Origin: Paenibacillus hemerocallicola
GTDB taxonomy: Bacteria > Bacillota > Bacilli > Paenibacillales > NBRC-103111
DNA: 64,000 bases
Direction of reading: 5' to 3'
Assembly: GCF_006265175.1 (NCBI RefSeq)
Contig: NZ_VDCQ01000017.1
Span: 78,784 to 142,783 of the forward strand
Part shown: piece by piece, positions 53,171 to 62,700 of the stretch
How the letters are laid out: each line of letters starts with the position of its first letter
Numbering within the stretch: position 1 is the first letter of the stretch
Program-made: the position numbers and the translations under genes
The notes under the pieces: generated by a model
Databases searched by the model: none
What the model was told of the DNA's origin: nothing
Seen by the model: only the letters and a program-made list of their open reading frames with translations

Positions 53171-54895
53171 TTAGACGACCATCCCGCTGCCCTGCTTCAA
53201 ATATTTCACGATGCCGTCTACGGCCCGATATGCGAGTGCGCCGACCACCCCAGTCGGATTGTAGCCGCTGTTATGGGCGAATGCCGATGCGCCGACGACA
53301 AACACGTTTTCGGAATCCCACATTTGAAGATACGAATTGACGGCTGACGTCGACGGGTCCGCCCCCATGACCGCCCCGCCCGTATTATGGGTCGATTGGT
53401 ACGGCACAATGTTGTACGGATTGAGCTGATCGCTCGAGCCTATCTTCGTTGCCCCCATTTCCTTCATGATCTCGGACGTTTTGCCGGACATGAATTTGAC
53501 CAACTGGCGGTCCTGCTCCTCAAAGTCGAACGTAATTCTCATGAGGGGAAGTCCGTAAACGTCTTTGTACGTCGGATCCAAATCCACATAGTGGTGTCTC
53601 CATGGCATGTTGGAGCCTTGCGACGCAACCGTCAGCGCCCGGTAAGCGTACTTGAGCGACGTCTGCTTAAACTCCTTGCCCCACGCCGGCGTTCCGGCCG
53701 GCACCGAATTGGTCGCGATCGGGCGCTGTCCGGTCTGGAAGAGACGGATGCCCGAACCGTGGATGAACTGGACACCGCTGTGGTCGAAATTGTCCCCGTT
53801 GAAATCCGGGATTTCCATTCCGAGCGATCCGGCTCCGGCGTATGTGTTGAATTGCTTGTCGTCGAAAAAGCCCGTCGCCGCTCCGCCGCCGACCTGGTAC
53901 GCATAGTTTCGGCCGACGACTCCTTTGCCCGTGGCCGGATCGTACGGAGTGCCTAGCTTGGACGTCAGCATCAGCCTTATATTGCTGAACAGGTAACCGG
54001 CCAGTATGACCACGTCGGCCGGCTGCTCGAACTGCTCGCCCGTTACCGTATTGACGTATACGACGCCTCCGGCCTTTTTGCCGTCGTTCAACACCTGGAC
54101 CACATTGGAGTAGCTTCGGAGCTCGAAGTTGCCGGTCTGCTGGGCGACCGGCAGCACGGTTACGACCGAATCGGCCTTGGCGCCGTATTCGCAGCCGAAC
54201 CGTTCGCAATAGCCGCAGTATTGACAGGCCGCGCGCGTGATGCCGTCCGGGTTCGTATATTGCTCCGACAAATTGGCGGAAGGCGTCATGTACGGATGGT
54301 ATCCGAGCTTTTTGGTCGCCGCTTCGAACATTTTGATCGCCGGCGTCTTGATCATTTCCTTGGTCGGGAACGGGCTGGACCGTTTGCCGACCAGGCCTTC
54401 GGGAGCCTCGCCGCCGGATATGCCCGCCATCTTTTCAAACTTGTCGAAGTACGGCTCCAGCTCGTCGTAGGTAACGCCCCAGTCCTGAATCGTCATGCCG
54501 TCGGGAATTTTCCCTTTTCCATACCGTTCTACCGTCTTGCTGTATATTTCAAAATCGTAAGGGAGAAACCGGTACGTCTGACCGTTCCAGTGAACGCTTG
54601 CGCCGCCGAGCCCTTCTCCCAGCAGAAACGAGCCGTGCTCGCGCATCGGCAGTGCGGTCATCTTCTCGGTGTTGCGGAACGTAATCGTTTCTTTGGACAA
54701 ATCCTGCATCAAATCCAGACGCTGGGCATAGCGCAGCTCGTCGTGGGCCATATAGTAGTCTTTCGTGCTTCTGGGCTTGCCGCGCTCGAGACCGACCACC
54801 TTGACGCCCTGCTTCGCCAGCTCGGCCGCAATAATGCCGCCGACCCAGCCCATTCCGACGATGACTACCGGCACTTTAGGCAATTTCGTAGCCAT
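53171..54895 (-). CDS. GMC-type flavin dehydrogenase, gluconate 2-dehydrogenase large-subunit family
   Basis: A 574-residue FAD-dependent oxidoreductase. The N-terminal dinucleotide fold is VIVGMGWVGGIIAAELA with LERG at the second strand. It has the Cys-rich insert CQYCGYCERFGC found in gluconate-dehydrogenase-type enzymes. The C-terminal FVVGASAFAHNSGYNPTGVVGALAYRA contains the GMC catalytic His/Asn. It has no signal of its own and is probably carried across by the Tat-signal subunit encoded 46 bp upstream. It oxidises a sugar or sugar acid and passes electrons to cytochrome c. Start ATG at 54895. Confidence 0.9.
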   Translation of the reverse strand: MATKLPKVPVVIVGMGWVGGIIAAELAKQGVKVVGLERGKPRSTKDYYMAHDELRYAQRLDLMQDLSKETITFRNTEKMTALPMREHGSFLLGEGLGGASVHWNGQTYRFLPYDFEIYSKTVERYGKGKIPDGMTIQDWGVTYDELEPYFDKFEKMAGISGGEAPEGLVGKRSSPFPTKEMIKTPAIKMFEAATKKLGYHPYMTPSANLSEQYTNPDGITRAACQYCGYCERFGCEYGAKADSVVTVLPVAQQTGNFELRSYSNVVQVLNDGKKAGGVVYVNTVTGEQFEQPADVVILAGYLFSNIRLMLTSKLGTPYDPATGKGVVGRNYAYQVGGGAATGFFDDKQFNTYAGAGSLGMEIPDFNGDNFDHSGVQFIHGSGIRLFQTGQRPIATNSVPAGTPAWGKEFKQTSLKYAYRALTVASQGSNMPWRHHYVDLDPTYKDVYGLPLMRITFDFEEQDRQLVKFMSGKTSEIMKEMGATKIGSSDQLNPYNIVPYQSTHNTGGAVMGADPSTSAVNSYLQMWDSENVFVVGASAFAHNSGYNPTGVVGALAYRAVDGIVKYLKQGSGMVV

Positions 54896-54941
54896 GTAAT
54901 TCCTCCTGCTCTTTGGTTGGTATGTTGTTCAGCGGTTTCAA

Positions 54942-55697
54942 TTAATGCGCGGCGAAATGATCATGCAGGCTTCGCGGCTCGATCACGACAAACTCGTCCT
55001 TCTCCATAATGCTCGTATAGCTCATCTGATTGCCGGGATATTGGCGCATTTTCCAGCCCATCATATTTTTATTGCCGCCATACACGGGATCGCAGTATAC
55101 GCCCTCCATCGTCATGCTCCGCAGAAGGTTGAAAAACGATTTTCCCGTAACTCCGGTTACGACCGTAATATCGCCTTTTTGCATGGAGGTGAGGATGGCG
55201 TCCCGTTCTTCGTCGGTAATTTCCGTAAATCCCTTCTGATGCTTCCTGTTGCTCTCGTCATCCATAGCCTGCAAGCCCATCGTGAACAATTCGTGGCGCT
55301 GAATGCTTTGGTAGTCGCCCTGCGTCGCTTCGCTGTGGCCGAACGGACCCATCCGGTATTCCCGTACGTTGTTGCCATACTGACCGGCAAGCTGATGGTC
55401 GATGTAGAAAGCCACGCCCAGCTCCGTCGCCCCGGGTCCAAGCTCGTCCTTCGGAAAAATGCGTTCGGCGGCCGCTTCCGTAATTTGCAGTTGAGCTTGG
55501 TTGAAAAACATGACCGCTTCGTTGTAATTCGCTGCAGGAGGCTGTTTTTCCACGGGCGCCGGCTCTCCCGCCTTGTTGCCCCCGATGTTGCAACCGGCGA
55601 TGACGCCGGTTACGACCGCTCCGCCGATCGCCGCTCCCGAATATTTCAGGAATCTGCGCCGGGAGTTGCTTTGCCGTTGTTCGGATTGTTCTGTCAT
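54942..55697 (-). CDS. Gluconate 2-dehydrogenase subunit 3 family protein with Tat signal
   Basis: A 251-residue protein with a twin-arginine signal SRRRFLKYSGAAIGG (residues about 12-26) and a lipobox-like VIAGC. The mature part contains LTEAAAERIFPKDELGPGATELG-like sequence (here ITEAAAERIFPKDELGPGA), the signature of gluconate dehydrogenase small subunits. It is the partner of the GMC subunit and its exporter TatC/TatA is encoded in the same operon. I chose the ATG at 55697 (GAGGAG 8 nt upstream) over one 27 nt earlier. Confidence 0.92.
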   Translation of the reverse strand: MTEQSEQRQSNSRRRFLKYSGAAIGGAVVTGVIAGCNIGGNKAGEPAPVEKQPPAANYNEAVMFFNQAQLQITEAAAERIFPKDELGPGATELGVAFYIDHQLAGQYGNNVREYRMGPFGHSEATQGDYQSIQRHELFTMGLQAMDDESNRKHQKGFTEITDEERDAILTSMQKGDITVVTGVTGKSFFNLLRSMTMEGVYCDPVYGGNKNMMGWKMRQYPGNQMSYTSIMEKDEFVVIEPRSLHDHFAAH

Positions 55698-55874
55698 AAT
55701 CGCTGCTCCTCGGTTTGTATTCATGTTGTCCAGCTTCCATTATGTTGAACTTCCCGATCTCATATTATGCAAAATTGGAAATGCGATCGGAGATCGATGG
55801 ATGCATGAAACTCAGTCGCGGAGGAAACGCTATGCTCAGATTGCCTATAGCCTGTCAGAAGGAGCGTTCACGCG

Positions 55875-56222
55875 ATGCGAAAATCACTCTTATGCTTGTC
55901 CTTGCTGCTCGCCGTAAGCCTTTCCGCTTGCGGCAAAAGCAAAACACCCGAAACGAATCAAGGCACGGGGGGCACTGCCGGCGGAGGCGGCACCGCAACC
56001 GTAGATGCGGCGGCCATCTATAAGCAAAACTGCACGAGCTGCCACGGGGTCAATCTGGAAGGCGGCGGGGCGCCGAAGCTGCAAAACGTAGGGGCCAAAT
56101 ATTCGAAGGACCAGATCGCCGGCATCGTTTCGAACGGCAAAGGAGCAATGCCCAGCTTTAAAGGAAGACTTTCCGATGCGGACATCAACGGTCTTGCCGA
56201 CTGGCTTGCCGCAAAAAAATAA
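55875..56222 (+). CDS. Lipoprotein cytochrome c (c550/c551-like)
   Basis: A 115-residue cytochrome with a signal peptide and lipobox VSLSAC (Cys19), a short Gly/Thr linker, haem-binding CTSCH and axial Met in NGKGAMPSF. The C-terminal helix is DADINGLADWLAAKK. It is anchored on the outer membrane face and is the likely electron acceptor for the GMC dehydrogenase transcribed divergently. ATG at 55875, 10 nt after AAGGAG. Confidence 0.95.
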   Translation: MRKSLLCLSLLLAVSLSACGKSKTPETNQGTGGTAGGGGTATVDAAAIYKQNCTSCHGVNLEGGGAPKLQNVGAKYSKDQIAGIVSNGKGAMPSFKGRLSDADINGLADWLAAKK

Positions 56223-56235
56223 GCCGGAATGAACG

Positions 56236-56278
56236 AAAAAAAGCAGGCTGTCGGAAACCCCGACAGCCTGCTTTTTTT
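56236..56278 (+). terminator. Strong rho-independent terminator after cytochrome c gene
   Basis: Stem AAGCAGGCTGTCGG / CCGACAGCCTGCTT flanked by A7 and T7, so it works in both directions; it starts 14 bp after the cytochrome stop codon. Confidence 0.95.
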
Positions 56279-56399
56279 CGTTCGAGTTTAGCTACTACAA
56301 AAATCCTGTACCTGCTGTTGCCTATTAGCATGTTAGTACTGGTCAGCCACTGAGTGAACCAAATTTCAACTAATGTCGATCGCGGCCGTCAAGAAACAA

Positions 56400-57242
56400 T
56401 CATTTCCGCAGAGCGGACAGATCTATATCCGGGACAAGCCCTTCCTTCGCAGCGCGGCCAAGGAGCGCTTCCACGGCGGCATAACCGGCTTCGCCCAAAT
56501 CGGCGGTAAAATCGTTCACATACAAGTCGATGTGGGCTTTCGCCACCTCCGGGTTCATCTCTTGCGCATGATGAAGTACATAGTCCCGGGAGGCCTGCGG
56601 GTCAGCCCACGCATATTGGACCGATTCGCGCGTCCAGCGCGCTATCGCTTCCAGGTCCATCGTCCTGCGGGCGACGATCGCCCCGAGCGGTATCGGCAGT
56701 CCGGTGTCGGACTCCCACCAGCTTCCCATATCCGCAAGCAGGGTCAGCCCATAGTTCGGATAAGTGAAGCGCGCTTCATGGATGACCAATCCGGCATCAA
56801 TCGCTCCGTCGCGTACGGCGGGCATAATCTCGTGGAACGGCATCACTACGATCTCGCCCACGCCTCCCGGTACTTGCCCGGCAACCCACAGCCGGAACAG
56901 CAAGTAGGCGGTCGATCTCTCGCTCGGCACCGCTACCCGTTTGCCGGACAACGCCGCAGCGCCTTTAACCGCGGCCTCGCCGTCGTTCGTCAGGACGAGC
57001 GGGCCGCAGCCTCTGCCGAGAGCCCCTCCGCACGGCACCAGCGCATAATCCGACAACACCCAAGGCAGAGCCGCGTACGAAATCTTGAGCACATCCGGAC
57101 CTTTCCCGCTCGCCGCGAGATTGTTCGTTATATCGATATCCGCGTACATGACGTCGAGCTTGGGCGCACCGGGCACTAGCCCGTGGACCCAGGCATGAAA
57201 TACGAATGTGTCGTTCGGACACGGGGAAAAAGCGATATTCAT
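56400..57242 (-). CDS. mqnD: 1,4-dihydroxy-6-naphthoate synthase (futalosine pathway)
   Basis: A 280-residue periplasmic-binding-fold enzyme. The N-terminus IAFSPCPNDTFVFHAW is diagnostic of MqnD; DVLKISYAALPWVLSDYALVPCGGALG and LVIHEARFTYPNYGL follow. It makes 1,4-dihydroxy-6-naphthoate from cyclic dehypoxanthine futalosine in menaquinone synthesis. The gene overlaps mqnB by 4 bp (ATGA at 57239-57242). Other mqn genes are not in the window. Confidence 0.95.
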   Translation of the reverse strand: MNIAFSPCPNDTFVFHAWVHGLVPGAPKLDVMYADIDITNNLAASGKGPDVLKISYAALPWVLSDYALVPCGGALGRGCGPLVLTNDGEAAVKGAAALSGKRVAVPSERSTAYLLFRLWVAGQVPGGVGEIVVMPFHEIMPAVRDGAIDAGLVIHEARFTYPNYGLTLLADMGSWWESDTGLPIPLGAIVARRTMDLEAIARWTRESVQYAWADPQASRDYVLHHAQEMNPEVAKAHIDLYVNDFTADLGEAGYAAVEALLGRAAKEGLVPDIDLSALRK

Positions 57243-57892
57243 TCCAGCACCTCCACGAATATGGGACCGGCCGCTTCAAGCAGCTCCAGCGCCTCGCGTA
57301 TTTTCCAAGCCGCGCGGTCGCGGGGGCCGACCGGATTAGAAACGGCACGAATTTCAATAACGGGGACGCTGCCAAGCCGTGCGGCCGTAGCCACGCCGAA
57401 GCCTTCCATTCCTTCGGCAGCTGCGCCTTCCACGCGTCCGGCGAGCGCGGCCGCGGTAGCAGCCGAGCCCGTGGCGGTCGATACGGTAAGGACCGGACCG
57501 CAGCTTACCGGCAAGCCGGCCTCGCGCAGAGCGGCGGTTACTTTTTCCGCCAGGGCCGCATCGACGGCAACGCGGGCGGAGCCGAACCCGAGCTCGTCCA
57601 CGCTCGTAAAGCCTTCCGGCGTTTCGACGCCCAAATCGGCCGCGACGATCTCGCTCGACACGACGAGCGTCCCGACGTCGGCTCGTCCGCCGAAGCCGCC
57701 GGCGATCCCCGCGCTCACGACCAGACCGTACTCCCCTCCCGCCAACGCCGCCGCCGTATTGGCCGCCGCCGCGGCCGGGCCTACCCCGGCAAGCCGAACG
57801 TCGAATCGGGCGTCGCCGCCAAGCCCGCGCAGCACCGCGTCCCTCTCGGCCGCCACCGCGGTCATCACGAGCACGCGATTCCTCTTCAGCAT
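57239..57892 (-). CDS. mqnB: Futalosine hydrolase
   Basis: A 217-residue nucleoside-phosphorylase-fold hydrolase. VLVMTAVAAERDAVLRGL, SAGIAGGFGGRADVGTLVV and EGAAAEGMEGFGVATAA (purine-binding loop), then IEIRAVSNPVGPRDRAAW, match MqnB. It removes the base from futalosine. Start ATG at 57892 with AAAGGAGA 8 nt upstream. Co-transcribed with mqnD, which confirms the pathway. Confidence 0.94.
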   Translation of the reverse strand: MLKRNRVLVMTAVAAERDAVLRGLGGDARFDVRLAGVGPAAAAANTAAALAGGEYGLVVSAGIAGGFGGRADVGTLVVSSEIVAADLGVETPEGFTSVDELGFGSARVAVDAALAEKVTAALREAGLPVSCGPVLTVSTATGSAATAAALAGRVEGAAAEGMEGFGVATAARLGSVPVIEIRAVSNPVGPRDRAAWKIREALELLEAAGPIFVEVLE

Positions 57893-58502
57893 GTGAGTAT
57901 TCTCCTTTTCTCTCTTTTCCTTTATCTTATTCCGGGTACTCCGAGCGCTGCGATTGTCTCTCCCTCTCGAGTTACGTTATTTAAGTTGAGCTAGAGTTTC
58001 AATTGCTCTTCATCGTTTCTCAGTTCATCTCCTATAACTGCAAAAGAGCATGTAGTTTTGCATCAAGAAGGCCTCTCTAGACCCTCTACCTGCAAAACTG
58101 CAGGTAGATTTCCCGAAATATTCGTTTCGAATGGTGAAGCTGGGCAGTTACCTGCACTTTTACAGGCAAAACGACTATAATCGCAATTTTAGCATCAAAA
58201 AGCTGCACTTTTGCATTTAGATAAAGCCAACTCCTGCTTATCTAGGACCATTTCGTAACGGAGTACCCGAACTCGCTTGCAAGCAATTCCGTTCGTCCGT
58301 TGCCCTCGGGTGTTCAAGGTTGTTTTATCAGGTATAGCTACTAATTTATTTTAAACGATTATGTCAGCAAGAGAAAGTTTTCGAACAATCGTTTGCTTCC
58401 TTCCGTTAACACTCCGCTTACAATCATCCGGTATGCTGGATGAACGGGACAAGGCGTCTGGCCGGGTACCGCAATAGCCGGGATAAAGGGGACTGTAGCA
58501 GC
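57893..58502. other. Intergenic region with hairpin-rich repeats
   Basis: A 610-bp gene-free region. From about 58030 to 58220 it holds several TGCA-centred inverted repeats, the clearest a perfect CTACCTGCA-aaac-TGCAGGTAG (58086-58107). Related half-copies are TACCTGCACTTTTACAGG and CTGCACTTTTGCAT. No promoter for glpP was resolved with confidence. Confidence 0.6.
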
Positions 58503-59066
58503 ATGTCGCGAGAGCTGGAGCATTATTGGGGACCGGAAAGAAAAATCGCCGCAGTTCGCAAGCCGGAGGATTTGCAGGCGGCGCTGCGCAACGGCTGGCC
58601 GGTCGTGTTTTTGCTGATCGGGGATTTGTTTACCGCCGAACGTTATGTCGCCGAAGCGCTGCGGGCCGGCAAAAAAGTGTTTCTCCACGTCGATTTCATT
58701 ACCGGGCTTGGCGGGGATCCGATCGTGATCAAATACATCGCGGAGCGGATCAAGCCGACCGGGATCATCTCGACGAAAAGCCATTTCGTCAAGCACGCCA
58801 AAAAGCAAGGCTTGCTTGCCATCCAGCGCTTGTTCATTATCGATACGTCCGCGCTCGAGCAAGGAATTCACAATATCCGCCAAAGCGAGCCGGATGCGAT
58901 CGAGATTATGCCCGGCCTTCTCTCGCGGGTTATTACCGAGCTGCGCGACAGCGTACCGACGCCGATTATCGCGGGCGGGCTGATCAAGGACAAAGCCGAA
59001 ATCGAGACGGCTCTCCGTGCGGGAGCGGCGGCGGTATCTATGGGCAACCGTTTGCTGTGGACCTAG
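58503..59066 (+). CDS. glpP: Glycerol-3-phosphate-responsive antiterminator GlpP
   Basis: A 187-residue TIM-barrel-like RNA-binding regulator. VVFLLIGDLFTAERYVAEAL, FLHVDFITGLGGDPIVIKYI, GIISTKSHFVKHAKKQGLL, IEIMPGLLSRVI and IIAGGLIKDKAEIETALRAGA are all characteristic. When bound to glycerol 3-phosphate it prevents early termination in leaders of glycerol/glycerophosphodiester genes. ATG at 58503 is chosen over an in-frame start 63 nt upstream because AAAGGGG precedes it. A secreted glycerophosphodiesterase follows at 59790, a biologically fitting neighbour. Confidence 0.95.
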   Translation: MSRELEHYWGPERKIAAVRKPEDLQAALRNGWPVVFLLIGDLFTAERYVAEALRAGKKVFLHVDFITGLGGDPIVIKYIAERIKPTGIISTKSHFVKHAKKQGLLAIQRLFIIDTSALEQGIHNIRQSEPDAIEIMPGLLSRVITELRDSVPTPIIAGGLIKDKAEIETALRAGAAAVSMGNRLLWT

Positions 59067-59789
59067 TATCGGTTCCAGAGTCCGTTCCCTTCGTTGAAAT
59101 CCGTGTTGAGGAATTGACGGTCGAGACCATTGGCCATGAAGGGTACGAATGAGCGGAACGGTGTTCTGTTACCCAGTTCCAGAAGCTCGTGCCCTATCAG
59201 GAAGCGGAACAAAAAGTTCCTCTATTGCTCTCCATGGCACCGAAATAGGGGCGTAACGGAACAAAAAGTTCCTTTATTGCTCTCCATGGTACGGAAATAG
59301 GAGCGTAACGGAACAAATCGTTCCTCTATTCCGTCCGGAAACCCGGTTTACAGCCTGCTTTTCGGCCAATAGCGGAACTTTTCGTTCCGTTTGGGCCTTC
59401 TCACTCGTCTTCACGGCTTCATAAAGGAACGATTTGTTCCCCCGTCGCCGAATAGGCTCATCGTTCCTAACCCCGATCGTATGCGCTTTGTATAGAGACG
59501 AAGTAAAGTGAAGTATGTAAAGTGGTCCATGAGTGCAGTGCGGCAAGTGACTTCCCCATTTACAATATCTTCATCCCGGGTTGATGTCCGTTTAACAATC
59601 GGCTGGTAAAGTGGAGCTAGGATGGACAACCGAATAGTCAAGGGTACGAGACGAGGAGAATGCCCTTTTATGTGTCGATGACGGAAGAGCCTTATGATGG
59701 CGCGCCGCTTCCATTGCCGATGCGTAGAAGGGCTTTTTGGCGTTCTCGGCCGCTTGGCCGATCCATCGACGGAAAGGATAGGTGTTCCC
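59067..59789. other. Intergenic region between glpP and the glycerophosphodiesterase
   Basis: A 723-bp gene-free region. The first half is the 52-bp repeat array (separate entry) plus scattered GGAAC-N5-GTTCC hairpins up to about 59470. The second half, 59480-59789, should carry the promoter and leader of the large gene. It includes a possible weak stem AAGAGCC ... GGCTTTT followed by TTT near 59688-59737 and a CGGCC-gctt-GGCCG hairpin after it. No -35/-10 pair was clear. Confidence 0.5.
59206..59361. repeat. 52-bp tandem repeat with GGAAC/GTTCC hairpins
   Basis: GGAACAAAAAGTTCC starts at 59206 and 59258 and GGAACAAATCGTTCC at 59310, each 52 bp apart. The unit ends with CCGAAATAGGGGCGTAAC or a near copy. 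Each unit starts with a GGAAC-N5-GTTCC hairpin; the last unit is degenerate. More hairpins of the same type occur at about 59385 and 59427. Confidence 0.9.
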
Positions 59790-62700
59790 ATGAAAAAAAC
59801 TTCGAAGCTGTTGTCCGTAGTCGTGAGCGCCACGATGCTGTGCGGACTGCTGCCGGCGTATCCGTCTTCTACGCAGGCTGCCGCCGCGGAAACGGGCCGA
59901 AAATCCCTCGAGGTAAGGAAAACGCTGAATGCCCCGGTCATCGACGGCAAGCTGGACGATTCCGTATGGACCATAGACCAGCCGCTCAATGCCCATGTCG
60001 GGGAAGGACCGTTTCAGGCATCCAAATTCGGCCTGCTATGGGACAATCAATATTTGTACGTCGGCATCAAGGCGGAAGACGCCACTCCGGTGCAGGACAA
60101 GCCGGGCTACTGGTTCGACCAGGACAACATCAATCTGTTTTTCGACCCGACCCTTCATCGGTCCGCGCCGTACGCCAAAGAAGATATGCAAGCGGGCTTC
60201 GTGTTCAAGCAGGACTCCGCGACGCCGGAATTCCATTTCGGAGCGGCGCTCGGCAACCATGCCGGCAAAGACGAGAAAAGCATTTTGCGGGCGATCGGCA
60301 AAACCGATACCGGCTGGATGCTCGAAACCGCCATTCCTTGGGACATGCTTGGCTTCAATCCGTTGCTTATGAAGGAGCTCGGTCTCGAAATCGGGGTGAC
60401 GGACCGTTACGGCGACGAAGCGGCCAGTCAACGCTCCGGCTTCTGGAGCGCGTATAACACCACCTCGTTCTGGAATGATACAAGCGGCTTCGGCACAATC
60501 GTGCTCAGCGACGGCAACCCGGTTACGAGCGCTACGAATTCCGTGCTGCTCGAAGAAAACTTCGAGAGCACCCCGAACGGTTCGCTCCCGCACGGCTGGA
60601 TTTCGGACGTAAACGCGGGAAGCAATCCGTTCACCGTACTGCGCGATACATACGGGAATGCGAGAGCGGTTTTCGACGGTAAAGCGTCGGGCAAGCAGGC
60701 CCGGGCCACGGCCCCCGTGCAGTGGGACAATTACGCGATCGAAGCGGATGTGCGGTTCGAAAGCGTGCTCGATTCCGGCAGATGGGCTTCCCTCCTGTTC
60801 CGCGGAGCGGCAGGCGGAAAAAACCCTTACAATCAGATGGCGATCCGTCAAAGAGGGACCTATGAGGTAGCCCTGCGCAAGCCGGACAACAATTGGTCCG
60901 TCATGGCGAGCGGAGAATGGAAGCCGCTTGCGCTGAATGCGGATTATACAATGAAAGTTCGCGTATTCGACAACAATGTGAAGGAATACATCAAAGCGAA
61001 AAACGATCCCGGCTATACGCAGCTCATCGACAAAAGCTTTACGAAGGATTTGCTCGAACGGGGTAAAATCGGCTTTCAGGGCGATCAAAGCAAAGTCTCG
61101 TTCGACAACCTGAAGGTGACGCGGATTACAGCCGACCGGCTCGACCTCTCCGTTCCCGCCTCTCTGGAAGCATTGACCGGACCGGTCAGTGTCACGGGCA
61201 GCGTCTATTTCTCGGACGGCCTCACCGAGCAGGTGGCGGCGGACCGGATGAAGGTGTATTCGACCGACGAAAGCGTCGTGAAGATCATCGACAATCAGCT
61301 GTATCCGATCAAGGCGGGCAGCGCGACGATCAAGGCCGTATTCGCCAACGCCGAAGCATCCCGCACCGTTGCCGTTACCCCATCGGCTACGGGAGCCAAA
61401 GTCGTCAAGCTGGAGCACGACCCAGGCTATGCGCTAGCCGTGACCGGGACGCCGATCGGGTTGGACGCTTTGTCGTTCCGTACCGAGCGGAGCGACTTTA
61501 CGACGGGTACGATCCGGGGCGATCAATTGACCTGGAGCACGGAGAACGGAGACGTAACAATTGCAAACGGAAGCATGACCGTCAATCGGAAGGGCGTCCA
61601 TACGGTTACAGCCCAAATCGATAATGCGACCGTCAAGCTGCTCGTCGTGGCCAAAACCCCCGCGGATTCCGAGTACGTCCTGTACGAGGAAAATTTCGAC
61701 GGCATCGCGGAAGGCTCGTTGCCCGAGGGCTGGTCGCGGAAGGAAGGCTCGACGGCAAGCGCGGCTGCCGTGCGATCCGGTGCTTTCGAAATCAATGCAT
61801 CGGCATCTCCCGACAATCCGTCCCGCGTGCTGCTGCCGGAATACTTGCAGCTGTTCGGCGATTACAAGATCGAGGCCGATGTGACCCATCTGTCCGCCAA
61901 CGACAATGCAAGATGGCATTCCATCATGTTCCGGATTCAAAACAACGATTATCCTTACTACCAAATGGCCGTCCGCAAAGACGCCACCGCTTCGAACGGG
62001 ATCGAATTCGCGGAAAGGACTCCCTCGAACGCCTGGAACGTCATCGACAAAGGCGCCTACGGCGAAGCGATCGATTCGGCGAAGCTTTACCGCTACACGA
62101 TCAAAGCTCGAGGCAATCGCGTACAGGAATGGATCGGCGACAAGCTCGTCGTCGATACCGATGCGGCCGGAGCTTACCTCAACGGACGGATCGGCCTCCA
62201 GGCCAACGGCAGCAAGATGCAGATAGACAACCTGCGCGTTACGCTTCAACAGGAGGCGCTGCCGCCGATGCCAGCCGACCGGTTCGTGAACGTGTACGAG
62301 CCGGAAACGAAAATCGCCATGGGTCCTTCGGTGGTGACCGAACTGACAGGGAGCGATCAACTTGCCGCTCTTGGCGGACCGGCTACGCCAGCTACCGTCA
62401 TCCTGCATGTCAACGATGATTTGAAAGTCACCGATCCGGCCGGGAACGTCATCGCGGACGCGGAAACGGTGCTCGGCGCCATCGATACGCGAATCATTCC
62501 CGCTTTCCATGTCGGCAGCGAGCTTGCCGCGGATCGGGTTGTCCAGCTGGTCCAAACGAAAGGAATCGAGGACGCCTTCATCGTTTCCGACAACGGAGAA
62601 CTGGTGAAACGAGTCAGAGCGGCTTACCCGATGCTTCGCGGGGTGCTCGACTTCCGGAAGAAGACGGTCACGAAAGACGACCTGCTGGAGGTACGCCGGC

